NCBI GenBank assembly: GCA_021399435.1
Contig: JAJTUP010000016.1
Coordinates: 434,001-498,000, forward strand
Length of the DNA stretch: 64,000 nucleotides
From: Diaporthe sp. PMI_573
Lineage: Eukaryota; Ascomycota; Sordariomycetes; Diaporthales; Diaporthaceae
Reading direction: 5' to 3'
This document shows positions 44,682 to 55,328 of this stretch, in pieces. The number at the start of each line of letters is the position of its first letter. Within the stretch, counting starts at the first letter, position 1. Position numbers and translations under genes: made by a program. Under the pieces are notes generated by a model. The model made no database searches. It was not told the DNA's origin and saw nothing but the letters and a program-made list of their open reading frames with translations.

Positions 44682-46886
44682 ATGTCTCTCGAGACGTTGC
44701 CCACGGAAATCCTTCACGCCATATGCCAGGATGTCGCTGTGTCCGGATTATGTCGCCTCAACAGTCTCACCAGAACCAGCCGCCGACTGCACGCCGTCTC
44801 AAACCAAGTCTTGTACTCCAAAGATGTTCTGGAGTCAGGGGGACTCACATCCATGTGCTATGGTCTTGCGACAGGACTGAATGATGTTGTCAAATCGTGC
44901 TTGTCGGCCGGAGGTGACCCTAACCTTCGCATCAAGTCGCGCCACGACCTTGAGAGTTGTTTCCCTTCAATTGTCCAGTGGGATGATGCTCGCAATTTTC
45001 TCACTTGGTTCGACTCTCATTTTGCGAACGCAAGGAATGCTCAAAGCCGTGCATCTTCTGAGTACTTCGCCCGTCGGGACGCAGCCCACGACAACTTGCG
45101 CGCTCCAATCGAGAGAAATCTAAATCGACCCTTTCTGTCTTTCAATACATTCTACTGGACTCCCTTGCACGTTGCTGCTCATCGAAACGACGTTGGGCTC
45201 CTGACTTTACTCCTGGACCATGGCGCCATTCCAAACTCGGCTGGCCGAGGTGTTTGCCCATGTTACTATGAGCCTGTTCGACGCACCCTCAGCGATCCGA
45301 AACCCAAGTGTCACGTCCAAGATTCCTTAAAAATAGGAATGCTAGAAAGGAGGATAGTGACCAGATGGTCTCCCCTGCATTTAGCAGTTTGCAAAGGAAA
45401 CTTTGACTGCGCCGAGTATATGATCAGCGGGTTCGGTCTGCCACGCGCAGTAGAATCAGATGATGTTGTGATGGTGGAGGCACAACAGTTTTTTCAGGAA
45501 GAGCCCAAACTGACCGTTCTGGCGAGGTTCAACTCCGACTACATTGACAAAGTGACTCCCAGGTTTGACCCGTTATCGCCACTGCATGTCGCTGCGAACA
45601 AATACGCCAGCGTGGATGACCTTGCCAGTGTGTATGCCATGCTCAAAGAGGCTGGTTGCCTTGTGGGTACCCCCCCGAACGTCGATATCCTGGACGACTT
45701 CGGCGATACGCCTTTCGCCGTGGCGGTCTTCTCTGGACGGACTGAGACTTCCGGTACCTGGCTACGCGACCAAGGCGCAGACGTCAACTTTGCTCTTCGT
45801 GACTTGGACGACGATATTAGCCGTTCAATCCTGAACGGATTGTGTAAATATGGTCAATACACAGACGCCCTGTTACTCATGGATTTAGGCGTCGATGTCA
45901 ATCGAGACGCGGAACTTCGTGCGGGAGAGTTGCATGAGTCGGCATTGCATTTATGCTGTGGATGGCGCGGGTTCGAAAGTGAGTGGTCTAGCGAGTGGGC
46001 CAGGGAAAAGGAAGCGCAAAAGAAACGAGAAGCTACCGCGCTCCTCAAGCGACTAGTGCATGCGGGTGCAGATGTGGATGCGAGAGCAAAACGTGGCACC
46101 ACTGCACTAATGTCAGCTGCGAAGCTGAACTTTCCTGCTGCTGTTCGTGAGCTGCTCGAAGGCAAGCCTGATGTTGGAGCTGAGGACGTCGACGGCCACT
46201 CTGCACTCCACCATGCTGTCCGGTGGGGCCTGACCGAAGGGTTCGGGCCACGAATGAGTGAAGCACTGGATACCATACGACTCTTACTGGACAACGGCGC
46301 GGATCCAAACCAACAAGGTGCAGGCGGGAGCCACCCACCCCTATTTGCAGGCCGTTATCGCATTGGGGTCGCCCGGCAAGAGCCTCCAGGAGCTGACCCC
46401 AAGACCTTCTACCCAGGCGACCGCACTCCTGATGGCTCGCAGTGGCCCATGGCCTCCATTGCTCCGCTCTTGATTACCAAAGGGGCAGATCCAAACATCT
46501 ACCTCGATCACCCCAGAGATCGTGGACACAGCCTCGCAGCACAAGTCATCAACCTTCAAGGACATTCCCTTGCTGTGACAGCCTTTTACGAGGGAGAATT
46601 TGACTCCTTGGATTCACTCGTCGCGTCCGGAACCCTCGTCCCCTATCACGACTACCGGCTCATGATGCGTTCCCTAAACGATCCGTATATTAGATCAAGG
46701 AGGAGCGAGAAGGCCGCAGTGCAATCTTTGTTTCGAGTTCTCAAGAGCCCTTCGCTACAGTTGGGAAGGCCAGAAGACAAGAAAAGTATCATGGATGCCT
46801 GGACGCAATTGCTTCGCCATGCAAGGAGGTCACGTCCGAAGCTCGCACGCATTATCGCTCCGCACCTTTCCGTGACTGATAAATAG
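44682..46886 (+). CDS. F-box and ankyrin-repeat protein, 734 aa
   Basis: This is a single long exon. The N-terminus (about residues 4-47) is F-box-like: LPTEILHAICQDVA followed by a Leu-rich helical stretch. Ankyrin repeats follow in two groups, about 65-310 and 340-620, with recognisable TPLHVAAHRNDVGLL, SPLHLAVCKGNFDCA, SALHHAVRWG and LLLDNGADPN segments. In such proteins the F-box binds SKP1 and the repeats bind a target for ubiquitination, though many fungal members are uncharacterised. There is no signal peptide. The gene is bounded by a 2.4 kb gap upstream and a 1 kb gap downstream. Its repeats are uneven in spacing, with insertions. Confidence 0.85.
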   Translation: MSLETLPTEILHAICQDVAVSGLCRLNSLTRTSRRLHAVSNQVLYSKDVLESGGLTSMCYGLATGLNDVVKSCLSAGGDPNLRIKSRHDLESCFPSIVQWDDARNFLTWFDSHFANARNAQSRASSEYFARRDAAHDNLRAPIERNLNRPFLSFNTFYWTPLHVAAHRNDVGLLTLLLDHGAIPNSAGRGVCPCYYEPVRRTLSDPKPKCHVQDSLKIGMLERRIVTRWSPLHLAVCKGNFDCAEYMISGFGLPRAVESDDVVMVEAQQFFQEEPKLTVLARFNSDYIDKVTPRFDPLSPLHVAANKYASVDDLASVYAMLKEAGCLVGTPPNVDILDDFGDTPFAVAVFSGRTETSGTWLRDQGADVNFALRDLDDDISRSILNGLCKYGQYTDALLLMDLGVDVNRDAELRAGELHESALHLCCGWRGFESEWSSEWAREKEAQKKREATALLKRLVHAGADVDARAKRGTTALMSAAKLNFPAAVRELLEGKPDVGAEDVDGHSALHHAVRWGLTEGFGPRMSEALDTIRLLLDNGADPNQQGAGGSHPPLFAGRYRIGVARQEPPGADPKTFYPGDRTPDGSQWPMASIAPLLITKGADPNIYLDHPRDRGHSLAAQVINLQGHSLAVTAFYEGEFDSLDSLVASGTLVPYHDYRLMMRSLNDPYIRSRRSEKAAVQSLFRVLKSPSLQLGRPEDKKSIMDAWTQLLRHARRSRPKLARIIAPHLSVTDK

Positions 46887-47919
46887 GCGCGGACCTGGTG
46901 GCAAGACCGTGCTATATATATATCTTGACACAATGGGAGCGAAAGTTACCTGCCAAGCTGGCTCCCTTCCGCTGTACGCATGTGACCTTCGCGTCATGGC
47001 CAGGAACGGAGGCCAGGAACGGAAGCCAGGCAGAATTCCCTCTATATGAACCAACCAGGTTGGCCAGGCGCGGCCGTAGTCGCCAGCAAGACAGGGCTGA
47101 CGCTTGGATCTTATCATTCTATATTCTGCGATCCGACGGCGGCAGTTTGGCGATGAAGGATAATGCCGGGATGACAACTCTCGCTAGAGCGCGGGCAACA
47201 GGGAATAGCTCGTCATATGTTGGCGGTGGCCTTTCTGAGCGCCGCTGGATGGGAAGTGAAGCTGATTCTAAAAAATGTAGAACGAGATTCTCTGATTTTG
47301 GCATTCCCGCCTATCCGCCCTGCATGAGGGAGAGTGGTACGTGTGCTGTCGTCGTTGTCAAGCAAGTTTCTTGTCATCCCAGGTTGACGGCGAACACTGT
47401 GGTTCGGGTTCGACGCGTGTGTGGCGCCAGGTTTGTTGGCCATGATTAATTGCCAGTGAAAGTGAAGAAAGAGAAACCGTCCTTTTTGCAAATATCTGCG
47501 ATGAGAGAAATGTTCCCGAAGTTGTCGGTGCTGCTATGACGCTTATACGACGGGGTTAATGGCAGTGGCAGATGGACAAGACATGCATAAGTGGGATTGC
47601 GCCGATTGAATGAAGCATTGGAGCAAATGGAACGGAGGTCAACTTTTGTGAAATTTAAGGATGGCCGATTCCTATCAAATCTAGACAAACCAAAAAAGCC
47701 CTTAGAGGAGTCCAGGGAAGGGGTAAAATTACACCGTCAGTTCACTAGGCAAATATAGTGTCAATTCTGTCAAATCGCGGGTGACTAGCAAACACAGATA
47801 CAGACGTAGCCTCATTTAGTAGATGACGGTACCGTAGCTTCATAATTCTGAATCACAAAAGATCCGACATCCATAACACCATTCAATCTTGCTAATCTAC
47901 GCCCACTGGTCGGAACTCA
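46887..47919. other. Intergenic region with a short tandem repeat
   Basis: No gene is supported. A 13 bp unit (GGCCAGGAACGGA) occurs twice in tandem plus a partial copy at 46998-47030. The region lies between two converging genes. Confidence 0.45.
46998..47030 (+). repeat. 13 bp tandem repeat, about 2.5 copies
   Basis: The unit GGCCAGGAACGGA is at 46998-47010 and 47011-47023, followed by the partial copy AGCCAGG. Confidence 0.7.
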
Positions 47920-50897
47920 TCATAATGCTGCGCCATCCTCTCGCCACTTGCCATGCCGCCTGGGCTGTTTACCCTTCCTCTTCGCGCAGTGCTGTCTCTC
48001 ATGGACTTTGATATTCGATTTATCAGGAGTTGTTGCGCCACAACCCCAGCGGCACTTGTATAGCACTCGGTGGTAGCCTGGTATGGTCTCGGGGTGGTCT
48101 CTCTTCTTGTGTTTTTGGAGATTGCTGGTCTGGCCTCTGCGACCATTTTTTCCCAGTTTGAACTCCGACTTACAATACTCGCAGCGAATCGACCCATCTT
48201 CCGAAGTGCTTGCGATACTTGAGCCAGGCGTTCCTGTTGTCATAGTGAGAGGGGATATAGCAGTGGTGGCTGGGGACGCTGTCGGATATGACAACAGGCT
48301 GGGTGAGCAGCTCCTCGGTGCGTCTTGCATTACAGCATCGCCGGCACTAACACTGTTAGCCACCATAATATAGATTTCAGGGATAGAGGACCTTACTCAA
48401 GGGATTCCCCTTGGGGATCATTACTGTTGTAGGATACCATATGCCCTTGAGCTATGTCCACCGGGGGGCTTGCTGCTAGCGAATGCTCGGTGACCTCCAC
48501 ATTTACAGAGTCAGGAAGAAACGAGGACCCGATGTACATGGCAAGGATGAAGCAGTTTCGAGTTATCATCTGATCCGAAACTGATCCGTTCTCAGCTCCT
48601 GAAGCCAGAACGGGTTGGCGAAGGGTCGGAAACCCGTGTCGAGACACTGTTCCTCTATTAGCCTGGTGGAAGTGAGGGGCCTAACAGAATGCTTACGACA
48701 CAAATAGAGCAAAATTGTCCCGAATATGGCACCTGCCATCAATATGGTGATGCGAGCCAGGACCATGGATTGCTTCACCTCTGGATCCGGTGGCTTCGGT
48801 GCATCTTCATGCAGACTGCTGTGTACTTCTGGGGTGGGAAACGGATCCCACTCAGCTAGAGAATGCCTTTCTCCACTTGCGTGATTAGCATTCAATGAGA
48901 ACGTGAGTTCTCGTAGGCTGTGCAGTTGATATGTGCCACAGGAATTGGCGGAGTCATGGCCGAAAAGCCCGGACGTTCTCACGAGTTTGTCGACTAGCTC
49001 TTGTAACAACCTCAAAGCTTCCTTACGGTCGAAAGGGCCCTCCCCTTCTTGGACGATGGATTCTGCTGTGAGGCCCCAGAGGTGACAGACGATTTCCCAG
49101 AACAGAGTTCGATCTTCCGGACTTAGTAGAGAAGCCCATCGTGGGATGTCATCCACAAATCTTCGTATTGTCAGCTGATTATTTAATGCCAACGCATGAA
49201 GTATGATTTTCTGGCGCTTACTCTTTGTTCGAGCATACAACTTGGGACGGTGGAACGGCCAACCGCATTGCATCTGCAACTTGCAAGGCGCTCACGATAT
49301 CGGGGAGGCCGGAGGGCTTGTATCCTTCGCTGATGTCCCGAATCGCGCGGGTTCCGCTCTTCCAGATGGACAAGTGGGTGCCGACCTGGCCGACGAATGC
49401 GCCTAGACCATTAGACACGTCCTTCCTGGCTCCTGCGTCTAGCAATGTTTCACGTGAACTTCCGATCTTTGCAAGTAATCGAATTGTAGTGGTTCTGCGT
49501 TCTCGGGCCCGTATAGCGGCAACCGTTGGACAAGTTTCCATGTCGATGATTTTGGCGCGATGCTTTTCCAAGAGGTCAATTAAATTCCAGTGTGAGCAGT
49601 TTGTCGACTCTAGAATGTTCGCAGGAGACCTTTTGCCAAGTTTCGCGACATTGGGCTGAGGACTCAGGTGCTCAGACCTGCAATAGCCACATTTGTCGCC
49701 GATCCACCATGTTGATACACAGCCCATTAATTTGACGGCGGCGCCAAGTTTGGTTAAGCGGGCGATAGAGTGATGACTGTTAGACTTTCTAGTGAGATGT
49801 ATGATTGTGGCGAGGAGTGTTTGATAGACTTCGGGATCGTATCCGAGCAGCAAATCAGCAACATCGAGATGGCCCTTTTCCGCAGCACACCATATGAGTA
49901 AGACAACATCCGCGGTTGCAATTCTTTTCGCTCGTTTAAGCAAGAAGCGGACACGATTGAGGCGGCCGTCTAGTGTGGCCCGGCACAATGTCGACTCCTT
50001 TCGTATTGATCCGATGTCCATTTGGGAACCCGCCAAGCATCCCACCACATCGAGATAAACCTGCGATGATCCCATTGAAAGCAGGAAATCCCGAGTGTGA
50101 CTTGGAATTCCGGCTTCGGATCTGATGGCAGCCGTTAAATCAAGTTGATATGGTAGAGAGGACAGAATATTGGACATAATAATATCCTGTATAGCCTTAA
50201 CTCTGCTTTCAAAACCACCTAGCGCAGAGTGGGAAGTAAGTACGGCAGGAATGAACGGTTTGTTCATCTCAGCCGGCTCGTCAGCCTCGCTGATCATTTC
50301 GTCCAGAAGGTCGAGATCCTTGGACATAGACCTATACTCGCATTGGATGTCATGGAAGTGCAGGTCCGTAAGGATTTGCTTCTCGTGGAGATTCTCAAAG
50401 CCGAATGTAGCAAAGACAGAGCCTTCGCGAAGGAAATGATGGATGAATAACTCCAGTGCATCGAAATTGCGTCTCTCTCTTTTGTAGCGGTCGAATTCCG
50501 CGCTAATTTCTGGGTAGCAAGGCAGGAGGACGTCCATGTAGATCGAAGGGAAAGCTCCGTGACTTGAAAACGTCATGGATACCTTGCTGCTATCAAGACA
50601 ATCGCGCAGCGGGGGAAATGTACGCAGCCACTGGATGAGGCTGTCATCGTAGATTGTGATGTCGAGCGAGTCCGCGGTCTTGGTGAGACCGAAAGTGATC
50701 GTAAGCCCCGAGCTGGGAATCTCCGTGAAGAAGCGACCATTGCCGCGCGAATAACTCTTGAGTATTTTCCTTGGCCAAAAGTAAGCGCAACGCAATCCAC
50801 GTAAGCAAAGGTGGGAAAAGAGGCAGACTAACCCATCCGAGTATTCAGTAAAGGTGAACACTTTGGCCGGGAACACGGTGGCATTTTCGCAGTCCAT
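47920..50897 (-). CDS. Protein with ankyrin-like region, membrane helix and two C2H2 fingers, 919 aa
   Basis: Coding exons are 50833-50897, 49222-50769, 48697-49160, 48397-48652 and 47920-48346; the frame is continuous through four introns of 44-63 bp. The N-terminal two thirds contains weak ankyrin-like sequence around residues 340-400 (LIWCAAEKGHLDVADLLLG). A hydrophobic helix of about 20 residues lies near 671-692 (ARITILMAGAIFGTILLYL). After a Ser/Thr-rich linker come two zinc fingers, with ligands about C833, C836, H857, H862 and then C876, C880, H893, H897. I do not know a named family with this order. It may be one gene, or two adjacent genes that I joined: the splice near 48653-48696 is the weakest point. 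Confidence 0.6.
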
Positions 50898-52415
50898 AGC
50901 GGCGTCGCCGATCAGAGATTTGTTGTGTTGCGGAGGTTAGCGGGCACTATGATATGGGTGCCTGTCGAGGCGAGAATTTTCAAAGACGTAGAGGCGGCAG
51001 AGGGCGGCCGGCGAGCAAAGGAGACTCTCAAGGAACAGAGGCTACTGGAGCGACAAAATGACGGAAGAAAATGGTCAATGAGTCTGAAAAGGCTTTTCGT
51101 GAGCGACCGGAGAGAGGAGAGCCTTCATTATATGCCCCGACGAAAAGACACCCGCCTGGGGTATGTGGCACATCGTCACCATAGATTGAGCCGGGGTCAT
51201 AGCGCCGAGAAAAACTCAGGAATCAATTGATCGGTACGAGCTCTGGAAGTCCTCATGCTCTCTGGCCCATAGGGCTTTTTAGGAATCCACCACCACGCAA
51301 CCTACGCAGAGAGGGGCCGTGCAAACAGGAGTCCAAGATGTGTACTTTGCCGGGAAGTAATTATCTGTTGCGGGAGACGGGAGCAGGGGGTTGCTTGGGC
51401 TGCCAGGAACTGACAGGGGTAGATTCCTAAAATCTGGGACTTCACGCCCCATGACAGCTCTAGTTCAAGCCCTCTTGTCTGCCCACTTGTGGCGTATGGC
51501 TGACCACGTAAGAAGTCCTACCGTCCTACCGCGTGGGATGAACTGTCGACTCAGCGTCTCGGGCGCCATCGTTCGATGCTCTTCCCCGTGTCCTCTCCCC
51601 CCATTGTGCCTTTAGCCCCCACCACCGCAATTGCCCCCCTTGGCCCGCGCAGACCTGTCAGAACAGCCGCTGAAGTGTGACACGCTTCTCTCGGGCGTAC
51701 AGCTTGCCGCAAAAGTTCAAGCTAGGCATGCAAGTCAACAGTGTCGGAAATCTTAGAGGCCACCGATTGGCGCTCGTAAGAGCAGGATGACTTATGATCT
51801 TGGCCACACAAAATCATTGGAACAATATTGGCGCTCAGCCACTCACTTCACCTCGCTTTCCCGCGCTGAAAAGTTTTAGGAATCGCACGCGTCCGCCAAC
51901 TCAGCCCTGCCGAGTATTGTTAGGAATCACCTACGTCAACCCAGCGTTGATGAAGACCTAGGTACCTAACTGAGGCAGCTCAAAAGTACAACTGGGCAGG
52001 GACAGCATTCTTCGATTCCCGAGAAAGAGCACATGCCTGATTTTCCACATGCAGACTCCGGTTGCATTGCCCTCGCTACAACGCTACCTTTCTGACCTGC
52101 GCCAGTACATACCCTGCTGCATCTCATGGGCTTGGAACTCCACTGGCTCTCGCGGTGTTCTTAATTTCTTCCTGCTCTCTGTGGTTCCCCGGCTCCAGCA
52201 ACCACTGGATTCCTAAATATCTGAGATGGTTTCTGCGTCGTCAAATCGAGAGGGAGCTACCTGGGCACCCGGGTATGCATTGCCATGTTCACACGCGGCC
52301 CATTTGACATTATCTGGTCCGCTTCTTAGGAATCGCCGTATTCCTAAGAGCATGCAGCCTTTCATTGATCCCAAAAGATATCGTGCGTTTGGGACCTTGG
52401 AGAACATGGATAAAC
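50898..52415. other. Intergenic stretch; possible upstream exons of membrane protein gene
   Basis: The first part holds the promoter of the 919-residue protein. Near 52051 an ATG opens a frame of about 55 codons (MQTPVALPSLQRYLSDL) that could be a first exon of the downstream membrane protein, but I could not join it with acceptable splice sites. Confidence 0.35.
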
Positions 52416-53145
52416 ATGGACACACAATACATAGCGCTGGCGGCCACTCAGAATATTATTTTATTCTTCGACTTCCCTGGTTTATTCTCAGTTCTTTGGC
52501 ATGGTCCTCAAATTCTATCGTCCCTATTCCACTATTTGATAAGACATGCCGGATATATCCGAAATCCCAACGACCAGGAAGTATGTTGTAATATCTACTG
52601 TGCATTCCCTCCATTCTCCGTTCCCTGACATTTCACTGTGATCTGTGGCAGTTGTCGCCCACTTTCTATTGCCCTGGCGTCTAACAGCCGTTCTGTTTAG
52701 GTCGACGTGGCTACACGAAAAGCTAACGGGCAGCTTCTTATGGCCCATAGCTGTCCCCTTTCTAGCCTGCGCCATCGCCCTTCCGTGCATGGCGCTGGTA
52801 TATTCCGATGAGCGACCGAAGAGGATCCTCAACGCATTCAGCTCACTCTTCAACGCCGTCCTATCGGCATATCTCGGCATTGTCCCACTTGTGCGAGAGA
52901 GAAAATCACCCTTTGTAACTATCCTCGTCATCGTTCTCGTCACCTTGGCTGGCGCCGTCTCGGCTGTGATTCTCGCCTTCTTCGACGGTTACAGCGAGAT
53001 CGCTGCGACAAGATGCATTCCGTTGTTGCTCGGGGCGGCACAAAATTACATGTTCACGGCCATTCGCGGTGCTCGGAACCATATGGAGGGCCATTCTGAG
53101 GAAAGAGAAGCGAGCGACTGTTACACAGAGGGCCAGGTGAAATAG
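52416..53145 (+). CDS. Small multi-pass membrane protein, about 220 aa (model uncertain)
   Basis: The most consistent model joins 52416-52584 and 52652-53145, but it needs a weak GTTGTA donor; the better GTATGT four bases earlier breaks the frame. Several hydrophobic segments suggest four or five membrane helices, including WPIAVPFLACAIALPCMALV, a SLFNAVLSAYLGIVPLV stretch, TILVIVLVTLAGAVSAVILA and IPLLLGAAQNYMF. The C-terminal tail is acidic and polar. I do not recognise the family. The gene may start further upstream, since an open frame with an ATG at 52051 precedes it. Confidence 0.4.
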
Positions 53146-53624
53146 CAAGGAATATTACACATTCGAGGTCAAAAGAGAACACCCGGAGGCATCATGCTTC
53201 GAAGAGTACCTTCTAGGATCTACGTTGGGCCGATGTTACGACTGATAAGATGATGAGAGAGAGACTTCGTGTAGGAAGGGGTTTTGAGAGTAGCTTCCGA
53301 GGTTAGGTCGAAGTTGGAGTCTGGCCGTTTAGAGGCTTCAGAATAACATAATGGTGTGCTTTCAGGATGCATGGTTGGGAATACAAAGAGCCTTACAGTG
53401 ACTGTCATCCTCGCTCATTGCGTGGAGTCTGTACTTGATGGGAGGGAGGTCTTGGTGTCAGCCTACTGTCTGATTTCCCCAGTCATGCGGCCCCTCTCCA
53501 AAGTCACAATCACAATTCCGTGATCGTCTTCAATTAACAGTCACAATAAGTATTGTGTCAGAATAAGAGAAATAACCTATAAAACCTCGCAGAGTCTTTG
53601 AGCATTGCTCAAGCCCTGAAGAGG
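53146..53624 (+). other. Intergenic region with TATA box
   Basis: TATAAAA at 53578-53584 lies 47 bp upstream of one ATG (53625) and 131 bp upstream of another (53715), supporting a rightward transcript. Nothing else is seen. Confidence 0.4.
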
Positions 53625-54098
53625 ATGTATGGCAGCCGAGGGAGCTTAATCAAACATCACAAACCCAAGAACCAGGTCCAACGAAAGAGATCAAACCCGA
53701 ATCGCATCGGCAACATGGCATCGACTGGAGGAAGCGGAAGCAACCCGGGTGGGTCTGGGTACGGCGGGTCTGGCGGTGGTGGTTCCGGTTCAGGAGGTCA
53801 GAAATCCCAGGATCCAACGGTGCCCCGGTCATTCCCCGGAGACCAACCGCCTGGGACGGAGTGGCAGTATTCGGGTCAGGACCCTGTGCGACCATCATGC
53901 GTCAAGGGTACATGCGAGAGGGATCAGCACGAGCAAAAGGGTGAGAGCGACTACACTTACAAGTCGAAGAAGAGATGGGCGGAGTCTAATTGGGGGATGC
54001 GTCCAACATCGATGGACTGTCACCACCACCGCTCAGCTCTAGTTGTGAATGCAAACAAGGAATTTGACGCTTGGTCTTGCCAGTCCCCTGTTCATTGA
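53625..54098 (+). CDS. Gly/Ser-rich hypothetical protein, 157 aa or 127 aa
   Basis: The open frame begins at ATG 53625; a second in-frame ATG at 53715 (AACATGGCATC) would give 127 residues. After a basic leader comes a run of about 30 residues made almost wholly of Gly and Ser, then a polar segment with RPSCVKGTCERDQ and a His-rich CHHHRS. There is no membrane helix or recognised domain. A TATA box at 53578-53584 supports transcription. The frame could include an unspliced intron, so the C-terminal part is uncertain. Confidence 0.4.
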   Translation: MYGSRGSLIKHHKPKNQVQRKRSNPNRIGNMASTGGSGSNPGGSGYGGSGGGGSGSGGQKSQDPTVPRSFPGDQPPGTEWQYSGQDPVRPSCVKGTCERDQHEQKGESDYTYKSKKRWAESNWGMRPTSMDCHHHRSALVVNANKEFDAWSCQSPVH

Positions 54099-54224
54099 AG
54101 TCTCATCGTGAAACCCACTGAGTCCCGGTCACGTTGTTCGAAGGAAACATCCCGTTCTCATGCCGCCAAGTACTGACTGTGTTGAGAATTGCAACAAACA
54201 AGCGAAAGAACGAACGACCCAGTT

Positions 54225-54265
54225 TGTCTGTCTGCCTGCTTACTTACCTATCTACCTACCTACCA
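54225..54265 (+). repeat. Pyrimidine-rich tetranucleotide repeat
   Basis: TCTG-type units pass into TACC/TATC-type units. It lies in what may be the 5' leader of a gene beginning near 54336. Confidence 0.6.
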
Positions 54266-54335
54266 ACCTCTCTCTCACAGTAAGTATCTTCCTTCCTCCT
54301 GTCCTCGCTGTCGCCGCTTCCTAACTTCCTCTACG

Positions 54336-54965
54336 ATGTCTTTCTTTGGGAAACCCTCGTTTAGGATATACTCCTACCCTCCTCTCTCCTACCCTCCTAT
54401 AGCATAATTACCCTCCACTGTCATAGCCTCTCTAGGAAAGCTTGTATCCTGAAGATCACCATGTGCTAACCTCCTGTAGGCATCGACACTTGCTGCTATG
54501 ACGACTGCCTAGAGGTAGTCACCTCGGTGGTGACCGACACCGTCACCATCACCACCACCCCGCTCCTGCCCGCCTGTCACCGCTGATTTCGCCGCAGCGG
54601 CCGCCGCCCTGCCCACTGCCCTGTCCTCTGGCGTAGCAGAGGCGGTGGCGCCTCTGGTGGAGGCCGTGGAGGCGCTGGCCACGCCATCGATTACGGAGTG
54701 GCTGCGGTCGTTGCTGCCGGCGGTCATCACCGTCCTGGGTACCGGCGTGTGCTCTTTCCTGGCCTGGTGGGAGTGGCGCGCGGCGAGGCGAGGAGGAGGA
54801 GGAGGAGAAGAAGGAGACGGAGGGAGGAAGGAACGAGGAGAGGCGTTGACGGCGCCTCCGGCTAGCGAGCACGGTCGGCTGCCCACCTACAGGTCCCGCC
54901 GTCTGGGTCGCTCCAGCACCAGGCTCCAGCACCACGGAGGAGGTTTAAATACTGTAATATTATAG
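54336..54965 (+). other. Possible spliced gene for a small membrane protein (unresolved)
   Basis: An ATG at 54336 opens a short frame (MSFFGKPSF). A classic 3' splice site (GTGCTAACCTCCTGTAG) follows at 54464-54480, and 54480-54595 can encode a Thr-rich peptide. A different frame, open from about 54576 to 54965, has an Ala-rich helix, a likely membrane segment (LLPAVITVLGTGVCSFLAWW) and a Gly/Arg/Glu-rich tail. I could not join these with acceptable sites, so the gene is real only as a suspicion. Confidence 0.25.
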
Positions 54966-55328
54966 TAATTTCTCAATGAAAACGTCATTCACGTGCTACG
55001 GACGTGGTAGAACGGAGGAGAGAGGGAGGTGGCGCCTGCCATGGTGCTCGGCAGTGTGCTCACCTGCCGGGGGTCGGAGTTGGGCAGTGACCCGGAGCCT
55101 CGGCGGCGGGTGACCCACTCAAGCGAGGAGGATGCGTGACGAGGCTGAAGTAGCTTGAGACAATTCACAATGAAGTCGTCACTCCTGCACAATGTAGTAA
55201 CCGAAGTTTTGAGGAAGATGTCAGGCTTTGTCTCGCGCCGGGACCGATGATTATACAGATTCTTCACGATGAGCAAGTTTGATATGTCTTGAGAAAGTGT
55301 TATTACATAGAAACTACAGCCGAGAAAA
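54966..55328. other. Intergenic region downstream of beta-galactosidase
   Basis: The 363 bp hold the 3' flank of the GH2 gene. Nothing else is seen. Confidence 0.4.
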
